Positions 19,110-27,913 of a stretch of 64,000 bases of DNA are shown here, one piece after another (within the stretch, counting starts at the first letter, position 1; every line of letters starts with the position of its first letter). The position numbers and the translations under genes are program-made. The stretch is from Pseudomonas viciae (GTDB lineage Bacteria > Pseudomonadota > Gammaproteobacteria > Pseudomonadales > Pseudomonadaceae). The notes below the pieces were generated by a model that saw only the letters and a list, made by a program, of their open reading frames with translations, was not told where the DNA came from and made no database searches. The DNA is taken from NCBI RefSeq assembly GCF_004786035.1, contig NZ_CP035088.1, forward strand, positions 5,789,001 to 5,853,000. Direction: 5' to 3'.

Positions 19110-20057
19110 ATGAAGTGGGGTATGTTGATCGGGCTGGTGCTGTGCTGCACCGTTGCCCAGGCGGACGAACATGGCGTGAACGTAGTCGCCCAGGGGCGCC
19201 TGCAGTTCAAGGGCGGCGCCATGGCCGTCGGCGTGAGCCCGCCCCCGGCGTCGATCCAGCGCGTGCTGATTATCCTCCATGGTCGACGGCGCAATGCCGA
19301 CACCTACCTGCACAGCGCCGAAAAAGCGGCCGAGCAGGCCGGACAACTGGCCACGACCCTGATCATCGCCCCGCAGTTTCTCAACGAACAGGACGTGGCG
19401 CGCCATCAATTGCCCAACGACCTGCTGCGCTGGCGAGGCAACGAGTGGATGGCCGGCGGCTTATCCACAGGGCCGAACCCGGTCAGTTCCTTTCAGGTAC
19501 TCGACGACATCGTTGCGCGGGTCAGTGACCAACAGCAGTTTCCCGAAGTACAGGCGATCGTCATCGCCGGCCATTCCGGCGGTGCCCAGGTTGTGCAGCG
19601 CTATGCCCTGCTCGCCCACGGCCAATACCGGATCAACCCGCGCTTTGTCATCGCCAACCCGTCGTCCTATGCCTACTTCGATGCACAACGGCCCATGGCC
19701 TTCGCCCCTGCCAGTTGCCCCGGCTTCAATAATTGGAAGTACGGCCTGCAGAACCTGCCGGCCTATGCGGCAGGGCAAACACCCGCGCAACTGGAAGACG
19801 CCTACATCAAGCGCGACATTGTCTATTTGCTCGGGCAACAGGACATCGACCCGGAGCATCCGGCGCTGGATAAAGGTTGTGAGGCGCAGACCCAAGGGCC
19901 GTATCGGTTACTGCGTGGGCAGTTCTTCTTCGACTACCTGACCCGCCGTCACCCTGAGGGGTTGAACCAGCGGTTGATCGAAGTGCCGGGGGTGGGGCAT
20001 AACGGGGATGGAATGTTGACTTCGCCTGAGGGGTTGAAGGTGTTGTTTAGTCAGTAA
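19110..20057 (+). CDS. Exported alpha/beta hydrolase
   Basis: A 315-residue protein with a Sec signal peptide ('MKWGMLIGLVLCCTVAQA') and an alpha/beta hydrolase fold. The nucleophile elbow is 'IAGHSGGAQVV' and a late 'VPGVGHNGDGM' offers the catalytic histidine. 'VLIILHGRRRNADTYL' resembles the oxyanion-side strand of poly(hydroxyalkanoate) depolymerase and esterase relatives. The ATG directly abuts the metallopeptidase stop, with no gap. Substrate unknown. Confidence 0.8.
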   Translation: MKWGMLIGLVLCCTVAQADEHGVNVVAQGRLQFKGGAMAVGVSPPPASIQRVLIILHGRRRNADTYLHSAEKAAEQAGQLATTLIIAPQFLNEQDVARHQLPNDLLRWRGNEWMAGGLSTGPNPVSSFQVLDDIVARVSDQQQFPEVQAIVIAGHSGGAQVVQRYALLAHGQYRINPRFVIANPSSYAYFDAQRPMAFAPASCPGFNNWKYGLQNLPAYAAGQTPAQLEDAYIKRDIVYLLGQQDIDPEHPALDKGCEAQTQGPYRLLRGQFFFDYLTRRHPEGLNQRLIEVPGVGHNGDGMLTSPEGLKVLFSQ

Positions 20058-20081
20058 GCCTTGTGTCGACTGGGAAGGCCC

Positions 20082-20104
20082 TTTCGCGAGCAAGCCCGCG
20101 AAAG
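20082..20104. terminator. REP-type hairpin between convergent genes
   Basis: TTTCGCG and CGCGAAA arms flank AGCAAGCC, giving a stable hairpin between the alpha/beta hydrolase stop and the convergent HAD gene. It is a variant of the GCGAGCAAGCCCGC repeat class and may end both transcripts. Confidence 0.6.
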
Positions 20105-20127
20105 CGATTAGCCAGTCAACACAACTC

Positions 20128-20721
20128 TCAAGCCAACAGCATCCGCCGCAACTCCGAACAATCGCGCGCATGCCAATCCGTCAGCTCCGGCCACGGATTG
20201 TCCGGCAGATTCACCAACACCGTCCGCGCGCCCGCCGCCCGACCGCAGTCCAGGTCAAAACGATAATCACCGACCATCACCATCGCTTCAGGCGCCACGC
20301 CCCAGGCCTCGGCCAGCTTCAACAAACCACCGGGATGAGGCTTGGGCGGTGCTTCGTCGCGGCCCAGCACATCTTCCACGGCGAAACAGTCCGCCAGGCC
20401 GATGGCTTCGAGAGTCACGTGGGCCAGCTCGCGGGCGTTGCGGGTCAGGATACCCAGGCGAACACCACGCGACGCCAGTTCGCGCACCAACTCGACCGCC
20501 CCCGGTGCAGGCCTGGAGCCCAGCGCCAGGTCCCGCTCGTGTTCCAGCAGCCAGGCATGCTTGGCCGCAGCGTCATCAGCCGGCAACGCCGCCAGATGGG
20601 TGAGGATGTCATCTTCGGCCGGGATCGCCAGGGCCACGCGGATCGCCGCGAAATCATGCACGGCGATGGTCAGCGTGCCGTCCATGTCGAATACCCAGTG
20701 CCGGACGTCGGCCAGGCTCAT
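20128..20721 (-). CDS. HAD family phosphatase
   Basis: A 197-residue haloacid dehalogenase-like hydrolase, phosphoglycolate phosphatase type. Motif I 'VFDMDGTLT' carries the nucleophile Asp, motif II 'ILTRN', motif III the Lys in 'PPKPHPGG' and motif IV 'VGDYRFDLDCG'. The ATG at 20721 overlaps the tesB stop (20718-20721). The physiological substrate is not readable. Translational coupling with the thioesterase is implied, but no pathway link is known to me. Confidence 0.88.
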   Translation of the reverse strand: MSLADVRHWVFDMDGTLTIAVHDFAAIRVALAIPAEDDILTHLAALPADDAAAKHAWLLEHERDLALGSRPAPGAVELVRELASRGVRLGILTRNARELAHVTLEAIGLADCFAVEDVLGRDEAPPKPHPGGLLKLAEAWGVAPEAMVMVGDYRFDLDCGRAAGARTVLVNLPDNPWPELTDWHARDCSELRRMLLA

Positions 20722-21587
20722 GCCCAGTCCTTGCGATGGCGGATCAGGCCTTCCTGGGTCACCGATGCCACCAGTTGCCCGGCGCGGTTGAACACGCTGC
20801 CCCGGGAGAACCCCCGGGAATTGCCGGCCCACGGGCTGTCCATGGCGTAGAGCAGCCAGTCATCGGCGCGCAGGTCGGCGTGGAACCACAAGGCGTGGTC
20901 GAGGCTGGCAACCTGCATATCCTTCTGCCACACCGATTTACCGTGGGGCAACATCGAGGTGGTCAACAGGCCGAAATCCGACGCGTAGGCCAGCAGGTAT
21001 TTGTGCAAGGCCGGCGAATCCGCCAGGGCGCCATCGGCGCGGAACCACACGTATTTGATCGGATCGGCCGGCTGCGGGTTGTAAGGGTCTTTTTCGGTGA
21101 CCGGGCGCACCTCGATCGGCTTGGGGCACAGCAGTTTTTCACGCATGTGCTCGGGCAGCAGGTGCGCGCGCTGCTGGGTCAGCTCCAGCTCGGAGGGCAG
21201 GTTCTCCGGCCCGACGACCTGCGGCATGCTGCTCTGGTGCTCAAAGCCTTCTTCGTCGTACTGGAACGACGCGCTGCAGGTAAAAATCGGGTTGCCCTTC
21301 TGGATCGCCGTCACTCGTCGGGTGCTAAAGCTGCCGCCGTCACGCACCCGGTCCACCTGGTAGACCACCGGCAACGCCGCGTCGCCCGGACGCAGGAAAT
21401 AACCGTGCATCGAGTGCACATGACGGGCCGGCTCCACGGTCTGGCTGGCCGCCGACAGTGACTGGCCGAGCACCTGGCCGCCGAACAACTGGCGGAACCC
21501 CAAGTCCTGGCTACGACCGCGAAACAGGTTCTCTTCGATCGGTTCCAGGGTCAGCAGGTCGACCAGATCTTCCAACACGTGGCTCAT
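20718..21587 (-). CDS. tesB: Acyl-CoA thioesterase II
   Basis: A 289-residue double-hotdog thioesterase hydrolysing medium- and long-chain acyl-CoA. 'RQLFGGQVLGQSLSAA' is the TesB N-terminal signature; 'LDHALWFH' and the closing 'SVTQEGLIR' supply the conserved Asp and Gln of the active site. GAGGA precedes the ATG. Length matches the E. coli enzyme (286). It heads a two-gene unit with the HAD phosphatase. Confidence 0.94.
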   Translation of the reverse strand: MSHVLEDLVDLLTLEPIEENLFRGRSQDLGFRQLFGGQVLGQSLSAASQTVEPARHVHSMHGYFLRPGDAALPVVYQVDRVRDGGSFSTRRVTAIQKGNPIFTCSASFQYDEEGFEHQSSMPQVVGPENLPSELELTQQRAHLLPEHMREKLLCPKPIEVRPVTEKDPYNPQPADPIKYVWFRADGALADSPALHKYLLAYASDFGLLTTSMLPHGKSVWQKDMQVASLDHALWFHADLRADDWLLYAMDSPWAGNSRGFSRGSVFNRAGQLVASVTQEGLIRHRKDWA

Positions 21588-21691
21588 TCAGACTTTCCTC
21601 ACACAGCGCAACACCGCGCAGTCTGTGCTGCGGCGGTGGATCGATTGTTGGCCCGGGCCATTGTGGCAGGCATTGTAAACGTCCGTGTCGG

Positions 21692-22261
21692 CTAACCGTG
21701 CAGGGTCTGTAGCCACTGTTCACGGTTGATGCGATAGAGCACATGGTGACGCAATGGATGATCGACCGCGAGCTTTGGGTGTTCGAAGTCGTCAGCCGGA
21801 TCGTGGTGCATGCCGATGGCCTGCATGACCTTTTGCGACGGCAGGTTATCCACAGCGGTAAACGCCACCACTTCGTCCAGTAATAACTGGTCGAAGGCAC
21901 ACCGCAGTGCCGTCCACGCCGCTTCGCTGGCATACCCCAGGCCCCAGTGCTCCCGGGCCAGGCGCCAGCCGATCTCGATGGCCGGCGTGAAAGGTGCGTC
22001 GAACCCGACCACGCCCAGCCCGGTAAAACCAATGAAGGCCCCAGTGTCCTTGCGTTCCAATGCCCACAAGCCAAAACCATGTTCGGCAAAATGCCCACGC
22101 ACACGGCCGATCAAGGCGGCGCTTTCCAGCCGGCTCAGGGGCGCCGGGAAATAACGCATCACCTGCGGATCGGTCGACATGGCCGCAAACTCCGGCAAGT
22201 CAGCATCGCGCCACTGCCGTAATATCAGCCGTGCGCTTTCCAGTTCCAGTATCGGCTCCAT
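21692..22261 (-). CDS. GNAT family N-acetyltransferase (RimJ/RimL-like)
   Basis: A 189-residue acetyltransferase. It begins 'MEPILELESARLILRQWRDADLPEFAAM', typical of the RimJ/RimL/Acetyltransf_3 branch. The acetyl-CoA loop region reads 'EIGWRLAREHWGLGYASEA' and 'AVDNLPSQKVMQAIGM' is the usual motif B. The ATG at 22261 is chosen because GGAGGAG precedes it; an open frame continues further upstream. The target (protein N-terminus or small amine) is unknown. Confidence 0.9.
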   Translation of the reverse strand: MEPILELESARLILRQWRDADLPEFAAMSTDPQVMRYFPAPLSRLESAALIGRVRGHFAEHGFGLWALERKDTGAFIGFTGLGVVGFDAPFTPAIEIGWRLAREHWGLGYASEAAWTALRCAFDQLLLDEVVAFTAVDNLPSQKVMQAIGMHHDPADDFEHPKLAVDHPLRHHVLYRINREQWLQTLHG

Positions 22262-22514
22262 CTTCACTCTCCTCCATGCCCCTGAGTCTACATCGCAGGC
22301 AAGATCCGTCACTCAATCACCGCTGAAAACCTGGCCCACGACCGCGCTCATATCGAACGTTACAAGGGCGCTGAGTTGGCTCGCGAAGACCAACGGCGAC
22401 TTGGCGTGCCCAGTGCCACACGGCCGCCCCGGGAAATCACCAATCGATACCCGAAACTATAAGGTGGGTGTGTGCCCGAGCGGAAAAATCGATAGATGTG
22501 GCTTTGCTTCTGCG

Positions 22515-23180
22515 CTATCGGTTCATGCAGCGTTCGTAGGCGGCCAGAACGGTGCGCTCCGATTGCACCAGATAGGCTTCGAGCATCTGGGTGGCTGCCT
22601 CGGGTCGCCCTTCTTCGATACAGCGCAGGATTGAAACGTTCATGTCGACATAGGGCATATGCAGGAACTCGGGATCATTGAGCAGGCCGAAGGCCAACCG
22701 CAGCTCGGCAGATATCTGCCCGTAGAACACCACTAGGCGCGGGCTGTCGGCGAGCTCGACGATAGCCTTGTGGAACATCATGTTAGCGGTACCGACTGCG
22801 ATCCAATCCTTGGCCTCACGCGCTCGCATGCCCGCTTCCACCGCTTCGCGCATATGCAGTGCTCCCGGGTGCAGTGGATAGCCCTGGGCAATGGCCTTGC
22901 ATTCGATAAAACGGCGCACACGATAGATGTCAATGATCGACGCCATATCCGGCTCTGCCACGGTCACCCCTCGATTGGGTTCATGCTTGAGCAACCCCTC
23001 CCGCGTGAGGACCCTGAACGCTTCCCGCAAGGTGTTGCGTGAAATCTGCAGGTTTTCGGCCAGGGCCGCTTCGGACAGCCGCTGGCCCGGAACCAACTCA
23101 CCTTCGACCAGCATTCTGCGGATCTCCTGGGTAATGGATTCTCCCAGCGAGCGAGGGAGGGAAGGTGAAACGTCGTTCAT
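22515..23180 (-). CDS. GntR family regulator (FCD type) of the 5-oxoproline cluster
   Basis: A 221-residue regulator. The N-terminal winged helix ('ITQEIRRMLVEGELVPGQRLSEAALAENLQISRNTLREAFRVLTREGLL') is joined to an all-helical FCD domain ('RRFIECKAIAQ', 'MFHKAIVELADSPRL', 'HMPYVDMNVSILRCIEEG'), which usually binds a carboxylate with a metal. The start at 23180 gives the normal length. It is divergent from the NRAMP-like/PxpA operon, and two clear dyads lie in the 257 bp between them. It most likely controls that operon and itself, with 5-oxoproline or glutamate derivatives as possible effectors. Confidence 0.9.
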   Translation of the reverse strand: MNDVSPSLPRSLGESITQEIRRMLVEGELVPGQRLSEAALAENLQISRNTLREAFRVLTREGLLKHEPNRGVTVAEPDMASIIDIYRVRRFIECKAIAQGYPLHPGALHMREAVEAGMRAREAKDWIAVGTANMMFHKAIVELADSPRLVVFYGQISAELRLAFGLLNDPEFLHMPYVDMNVSILRCIEEGRPEAATQMLEAYLVQSERTVLAAYERCMNR

Positions 23181-23291
23181 GTGCAATCCAGAATAAGAGA
23201 AAGTCACTTTGATGTTCCCTGAGAGCCCCGCCCATGGCAAGGAGCACGGGTGTCGCCTGCATCATTAAGTAACACCCACGAGTGACAAGGT

Positions 23292-23312
23292 TACAATTTG
23301 GTGCAAATTGTA
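23292..23312. promoter_or_regulatory. Dyad operator candidate 1, GntR-oxoproline operon intergenic
   Basis: TACAATTTG-GTG-CAAATTGTA is a perfect 9-bp inverted repeat with a 3-bp centre, midway between the divergent GntR and NRAMP-like genes. The ACAATT...AATTGT arms fit a regulator dimer site. Confidence 0.6.
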
Positions 23313-23327
23313 GCCTCACATCAAATT

Positions 23328-23342
23328 GATTGTTGAACAATC
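23328..23342. promoter_or_regulatory. Dyad operator candidate 2, matches GntR/FCD consensus
   Basis: GATTGTT-G-AACAATC is a perfect 7-bp inverted repeat around one base. Its inner TTGTTGAACAA (23330-23340) fits the FCD-class GntR operator pattern TNGTNNNACNA exactly. It is 28 bp from candidate 1, about three helical turns centre to centre. Confidence 0.65.
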
Positions 23343-23437
23343 CAAGCGCTATAGATCAACACTTTTAGGCCGATGTTTGAGTCCTGGCACGCTCGTTGCT
23401 CAATAAAAAAATATCTCCCACCGTAGGAATTGATGCC

Positions 23438-24685
23438 GTGACACAGACAGCCGTGACACAGACCGCTCAAGATTTTACAAAGACGCGACGCGCTTCCCTG
23501 ATCGCAGCAATTTTCATGATGGCAACGTCCGCCATCGGCCCTGGCTTCATCACCCAGACCGCCACGTTCACGGCCAAGATGGGTGCGGCATTTGCGTTCG
23601 GTATCCTGGCGTCGATTCTGATCGACTTCGTGGTTCAACTTAACGTCTGGCGTATCGTCACCCTGACCCGAATGCGCGCCGCAGACGTGGCCAACAACGC
23701 GATTCCAGGCAGTGGTTACCTGCTGGCGGTGCTGGTGATTTTCGGCGGGCTGGTGTTCAACGTTGGCAACATCGCCGGTGCCGGGCTGGGCCTGAATGCG
23801 CTGATGGGGCTTGATGCAAAATGGGGCGGCGGTCTCAGCGCCCTGCTGGCCATCGGCATCTTCCTCTCCCACCGCGCCGGATTGGCCGTGGACCGGCTGA
23901 TTGTCGTGCTGGGTCTGGTGATGATTGGCCTGACGCTGTTCGTGGCCTTTGCCTCTAACCCGCCACTGGGTGAAGCCCTCTACCAGACCATACTTCCAGA
24001 GCAGATCAATTTCGCCACCATTACGACCATTGTCGGCGGCACGGTCGGTGGTTACATCACCTATGCGGGGGCTCACAAACTGTTGGACCGCGGTACTACC
24101 GGGGTAGAAAATCTCCAGGCAGTGACCAAAGCAGCCCTGGGCGGCATCCTGGTCACCGGCCTCATGCGCTACATCCTGTTTCTCGCCATCCTCGGCGTTG
24201 TTGCCAGCGGCGTAGTCATCGACACCTCGGGCCAGGGCGCCAACCCGGCCGCACAAGCCTTCCAGGCAGCAGCCGGGCAGTTCGGCCTGCGCGTCTTCGG
24301 TCTCATCCTCTGGGCCGCCAGTATCACCAGCGTGATCGGCGCCGCTTACACCTCCATTTCCTTTATCACCGTCTTCAAGCCGGACATCACTGAGCAGGGT
24401 CGCAACCGCGCCACCACCGTATTCATCGCCCTATCGCTGCTGATCTTTGTCCTGATGGGGACTGCTCCTGCCGCACTGCTGCTCTTCGCGGGCGGTTTCA
24501 ACGGCCTGATACTGCCAATCGGCCTGAGCATCTTTATCTACGTCGGCTGGCGCCGGTCCGACCTCATGGGCGGTTACCATTACCCACGTTGGCTGCTGGT
24601 ACTGGGCGTCCTGACCTGCCTGCTGACCTGGTACATGGCAATCAAATCCGTTGGGCCGATCTTCGCCTTCCTCAACGTCGCCTGA
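23438..24685 (+). CDS. NRAMP-like permease (YcsG type) lacking metal-binding residues
   Basis: A 415-residue inner-membrane protein with about 11 hydrophobic segments and NRAMP-like overall sequence. True NRAMP metal carriers have D-P-G-N in TM1 and M-P-H in TM6. Here TM1 reads 'AIGPGFITQTATFT' (G-P-G-F) and the TM6 region 'GGYITYAGAHKLLD' has no M-P-H, so divalent metal binding is unlikely. Bacillus ycsG, beside the 5-oxoprolinase gene ycsF, has the same context. Import of 5-oxoproline or a related amino-acid derivative is the best inference. I chose GTG at 23438 with AGGA before it; a TTG at 23396 is possible. Confidence 0.82.
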   Translation: MTQTAVTQTAQDFTKTRRASLIAAIFMMATSAIGPGFITQTATFTAKMGAAFAFGILASILIDFVVQLNVWRIVTLTRMRAADVANNAIPGSGYLLAVLVIFGGLVFNVGNIAGAGLGLNALMGLDAKWGGGLSALLAIGIFLSHRAGLAVDRLIVVLGLVMIGLTLFVAFASNPPLGEALYQTILPEQINFATITTIVGGTVGGYITYAGAHKLLDRGTTGVENLQAVTKAALGGILVTGLMRYILFLAILGVVASGVVIDTSGQGANPAAQAFQAAAGQFGLRVFGLILWAASITSVIGAAYTSISFITVFKPDITEQGRNRATTVFIALSLLIFVLMGTAPAALLLFAGGFNGLILPIGLSIFIYVGWRRSDLMGGYHYPRWLLVLGVLTCLLTWYMAIKSVGPIFAFLNVA

Positions 24686-24713
24686 GCCCGATAACGAACA
24701 AGGAGTCACGTGA

Positions 24714-25484
24714 ATGCCAACCATAGATATCAACAGCGACCTGGGCGAAAGCTTTGGCGCCTGGCACATGGGCGACGATGCCGCGATGCTCGATGTCGTG
24801 ACCAGCGCCAATGTCGCCTGTGGTTTTCACGCCGGTGACCCCGCCGGCATCCTGCGGACACTGAAAGCGGCGGCGGCAAAAAATGTCACCATTGGCGCCC
24901 ATGTCGCTTACCCGGACAAAGTGGGCTTTGGCCGCCGAAACATGGACGTGGCCAGCGATGAGCTGACTGCCGACGTGATCTACCAGATCGGCGCGCTACA
25001 AGGCCTGGCCAAGGCCGCCGGCACCTGCGTGCGCTATGTGAAGCCCCATGGCGCCTTGTACAACACCATTGCTCACGATCGCCGTCAGGCGCTGGCCGTG
25101 ATCGAAGCCATCCGCGCGATCGACTCCAACCTCATATTGGTTGCCCTGGCCGGCTCAAGCCTGATTGAACTGGCCCGTAACGAGGGTTTGCAGTGTATCG
25201 CCGAAGCGTTCGCTGACCGGGCCTATACGCCACAGGGCACCCTCGTCTCTCGCCGCGAACCAGGTGCGGTGCTGCACGATCCCAAGCTCGTCGCCCAACG
25301 CATGCTGCGCCTCGTTGAAGACGGCTGCCTCGAAGCGATCGATGGCAGCCTGACCAAAATCCAGGCCGACTCGATCTGTGTCCATGGCGACAGCCCCGCA
25401 GCGGTGGAAATGGCCCGCGAGCTGCGCCGCGTGCTGGAACAGGCCAACATGTCCTTGCAGCCCTTTGCCGGAGGACGCCCATGA
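24714..25484 (+). CDS. pxpA: 5-oxoprolinase subunit A (LamB/YcsF family)
   Basis: A 256-residue LamB/YcsF protein, a subunit of the ATP-dependent prokaryotic 5-oxoprolinase that opens 5-oxoproline to glutamate. '[14 protein letters not shown]', '[15 protein letters not shown]', '[16 protein letters not shown]' and 'VKPHGALYN' are the diagnostic blocks. Length matches E. coli YbgL (244). AGGAG precedes the ATG. Its stop overlaps the DUF1445 start (25481-25484), and the partner subunits B and C follow as a fusion. Confidence 0.95.
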   Translation: MPTIDINSDLGESFGAWHMGDDAAMLDVVTSANVACGFHAGDPAGILRTLKAAAAKNVTIGAHVAYPDKVGFGRRNMDVASDELTADVIYQIGALQGLAKAAGTCVRYVKPHGALYNTIAHDRRQALAVIEAIRAIDSNLILVALAGSSLIELARNEGLQCIAEAFADRAYTPQGTLVSRREPGAVLHDPKLVAQRMLRLVEDGCLEAIDGSLTKIQADSICVHGDSPAAVEMARELRRVLEQANMSLQPFAGGRP

Positions 25485-26287
25485 ACGCCCTTGATCTCGC
25501 CCGCCAGGCGGCCATCGCCGCTGCCCGCGAAGCACGCGCCGCCTACCGTGGCGGCCTGGTCACCCCCACCGCGGGTGTCGCGCCGGGCATGACCCAGGCC
25601 AACCTGATCGCCTTGCCGCGCGCCTGGGCATACGATTTTCTACTGTATGCCCAGCGCAATCCAAAAGCCTGCCCGATCCTTGACGTCAGCGACGCCGGCA
25701 GCCCAAGTACGCTGCTGGCTGAATGGGCCGACCTGCGCACCGATATACCCCTGTACCGCATCTGGCGTGACGGGAAACTGGTGGAGGAAGTCAGCGACGC
25801 CACTCAGGCCTGGGCCGAACACGACGACATGGTGGCCTTTCTGATTGGCTGCAGCTTTACCTTTGAAACGGCCCTGCAAGAGGCCGGCATCGAAGTGCGG
25901 CATATCACGGATGGCTGCAACGTACCGATGTACCGGACCAACCGTGCCTGCCGTCCGGCGGGACGTCTACAGGGTGAAATGGTGGTATCGATGCGACCGA
26001 TCCCCGCCGATCGCGTGGCAGAGGCGAGCACTATCTCCGGACGCTATCCCTCAGTCCATGGCGCCCCGGTGCACATCGGCGAACCCGCGCTGCTCGGGAT
26101 CCAGGACTTGAGTCGACCCGACTTCGGCGACGCCGTGCGCATCGAACCCGGTGAGATCCCGGTGTTCTGGGCCTGCGGTGTAACGCCCCAGGCAGCGGTC
26201 GTGGCCTCGGGCGTGCCCTTCGCCATTACCCATGCGCCCGGTCATATGTTTATCACCGATGTGCCTGACAGCACCTATCACGTCTAG
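25481..26287 (+). CDS. DUF1445/UPF0317 protein (YcsI-like; putative hydro-lyase or D-glutamate cyclase family)
   Basis: A 268-residue protein of the UPF0317/DUF1445 family, which in Bacillus (ycsI) also sits between the ycsF/ycsG and kip genes. '[17 protein letters not shown]', '[13 protein letters not shown]' and '[12 protein letters not shown]...[12 protein letters not shown]' are conserved family blocks. The family is annotated as putative hydro-lyases and related to the mitochondrial D-glutamate cyclase that forms 5-oxo-D-proline from D-glutamate. That link makes interconversion of D-glutamate and 5-oxo-D-proline a reasonable inference in this operon, but not a demonstrated one. The gene overlaps pxpA by 4 bp. 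Confidence 0.85.
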   Translation: MNALDLARQAAIAAAREARAAYRGGLVTPTAGVAPGMTQANLIALPRAWAYDFLLYAQRNPKACPILDVSDAGSPSTLLAEWADLRTDIPLYRIWRDGKLVEEVSDATQAWAEHDDMVAFLIGCSFTFETALQEAGIEVRHITDGCNVPMYRTNRACRPAGRLQGEMVVSMRPIPADRVAEASTISGRYPSVHGAPVHIGEPALLGIQDLSRPDFGDAVRIEPGEIPVFWACGVTPQAAVVASGVPFAITHAPGHMFITDVPDSTYHV

Positions 26288-26296
26288 GAGTTTCCT

Positions 26297-27913
26297 GTGC
26301 GTTTTCTACCCGTCAACCTGGACGCCCTGCTCGTCGAATTGAAAGACCTGGACGAGACCCTGGCGTTGTTCGACGCCCTGATGGCCGAGCCGATTGCTGG
26401 CGTGGAGGAAATCATTCCTGCCGCACGAACGCTGCTGATCCAATTTCGCCCCAGCGCCATTGCGCAGCAGGCGCTCGTCAATCGTATCGCTGGCCAGGAC
26501 CTGAGCCAGCGCCGCGCGATCGAGCATCGCCGGGTGGAAATTCCCGTCCATTACAATGGCGAAGACCTCGACGAGGTCGCCACGCTGCTGGGGATCAGCC
26601 GCGCCGAGGTGGTCCAACGCCACACCGCCCATGACTACAGCGTGGCCTTCTGCGGATTCGCGCCGGGCTTCGCCTACCTGACCGGCGGTGCGGGTTTCCA
26701 GGTGCCTCGCCGACAAACTCCACGCACCCGCATACCCGCGGGTGCGGTTGCCCTGGCGGGGGAATTCAGCGGTGTTTATCCCCAAGCCAGCCCCGGTGGA
26801 TGGCAGATCATCGGCGTCACGCCTTTGCAGATGTGGGACCTGAACCGCGCTGAATCGGCCTTGCTGCGTCCAGGCTATAAAGTGCGCTTCACCGATGCAG
26901 GCCCGCTCCCGGCGGGTGGCCTGCCCGCCCCCACGGCACCGGCAAGTGCCGCCGCGCCCAGCGGCGCCTATCTGGAAATCATCACCCCCGGTTTGCACAG
27001 CGTACTGCAGGATATGGGCCGTCCCGGCCAGACCGGCCAAGGCGTATCCCGTTCCGGCGCGCTGGACCTGGGCGCGCTGCGGGCCGCCAACCGCGCGGTC
27101 GGCAACCGCTCGGACATGGCCTGTGTGGAATCGGTCCTCGGCGGCCTGAGCTTCGTTTGCCATGGCCGTGCCGTGATCGCGGTCACGGGGGCGCAAACCC
27201 CGGTCACCATCACCAACGCCAGTGGCCTGCAATGGCAGGCAAGTCACTACCAGCCCATCGAGCTGGACGCGGGTGACCGCGTCAGCCTGGGTTCCCCCCT
27301 CGCGGGGCTGCGCAGCTACCTGGCGATTCGCGGCGGCTTTGACGTCACTCCGGTGCTGGGCAGCCTGTCCACAGACACCCTGGCCCAGGTCGGCCCCCCG
27401 GCGCTCGCCGTCGGCGACCTATTGGGCTTTACGACACTGACAACGGGAACCAGCGTATCGCTGAACGAAGCCCCAGCCTTTGAGCTGCCTACTGCTGCCA
27501 ACATCGTCACCCTTGACGTGGTCATGGGACCGCGTACCGACTGGTTTACCGAAGACGCCATCCAGCGTCTGAGCAGCCAGCTCTGGCGCGTCACCTCACA
27601 GTCCAACCGCGTCGGTATTCGTCTGGCCGGTGAAATACCGCTAGCGCGCAGCAACCACCATGAGTTGCCCAGCGAAGGCACCTCCGTGGGCGCCATTCAG
27701 GTTCCGGCCAGCGGCCAACCGGTTCTGTTTCTCGCCGATCACCCGTTGACCGGTGGCTATCCGGTGATCGCCGCAGTCGCCAGCTACCATCTCGACCTGG
27801 CTGGCCAGATCCCTATCAATGCGCAGATTCGCTTCAACCCTGTGGACGGCTTCAAAGAGATTCAACCCGTTACGCAAGCTTCTTCAACTGCCGATGTGAA
27901 AAAAATCCCATGA
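26297..27913 (+). CDS. Fused 5-oxoprolinase subunits B and C (KipI-KipA / AHS1-AHS2)
   Basis: A 538-residue natural fusion. Residues 1-~215 form the PxpB/KipI (allophanate-hydrolase subunit 1-like) domain, with '[16 protein letters not shown]' and '[14 protein letters not shown]'. After an Ala/Pro linker, residues ~228-530 form the PxpC/KipA (subunit 2-like) domain, with '[29 protein letters not shown]' split by normal family features and '[18 protein letters not shown]'. E. coli encodes these as ybgJ and ybgK. The start is GTG at 26297 with TAGGAG before it. The same domain pair forms the carboxyltransferase half of urea carboxylase, which matters because a biotin carboxylase gene follows with a 4-bp overlap. 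Confidence 0.93.
   Translation: MRFLPVNLDALLVELKDLDETLALFDALMAEPIAGVEEIIPAARTLLIQFRPSAIAQQALVNRIAGQDLSQRRAIEHRRVEIPVHYNGEDLDEVATLLGISRAEVVQRHTAHDYSVAFCGFAPGFAYLTGGAGFQVPRRQTPRTRIPAGAVALAGEFSGVYPQASPGGWQIIGVTPLQMWDLNRAESALLRPGYKVRFTDAGPLPAGGLPAPTAPASAAAPSGAYLEIITPGLHSVLQDMGRPGQTGQGVSRSGALDLGALRAANRAVGNRSDMACVESVLGGLSFVCHGRAVIAVTGAQTPVTITNASGLQWQASHYQPIELDAGDRVSLGSPLAGLRSYLAIRGGFDVTPVLGSLSTDTLAQVGPPALAVGDLLGFTTLTTGTSVSLNEAPAFELPTAANIVTLDVVMGPRTDWFTEDAIQRLSSQLWRVTSQSNRVGIRLAGEIPLARSNHHELPSEGTSVGAIQVPASGQPVLFLADHPLTGGYPVIAAVASYHLDLAGQIPINAQIRFNPVDGFKEIQPVTQASSTADVKKIP

Noticed and set aside
23438..24685. Annotation of the NRAMP-like protein as a manganese/iron transporter
   Set aside because: The D-P-G-N and M-P-H metal-binding motifs are missing and the neighbours point to amino-acid-derivative metabolism.
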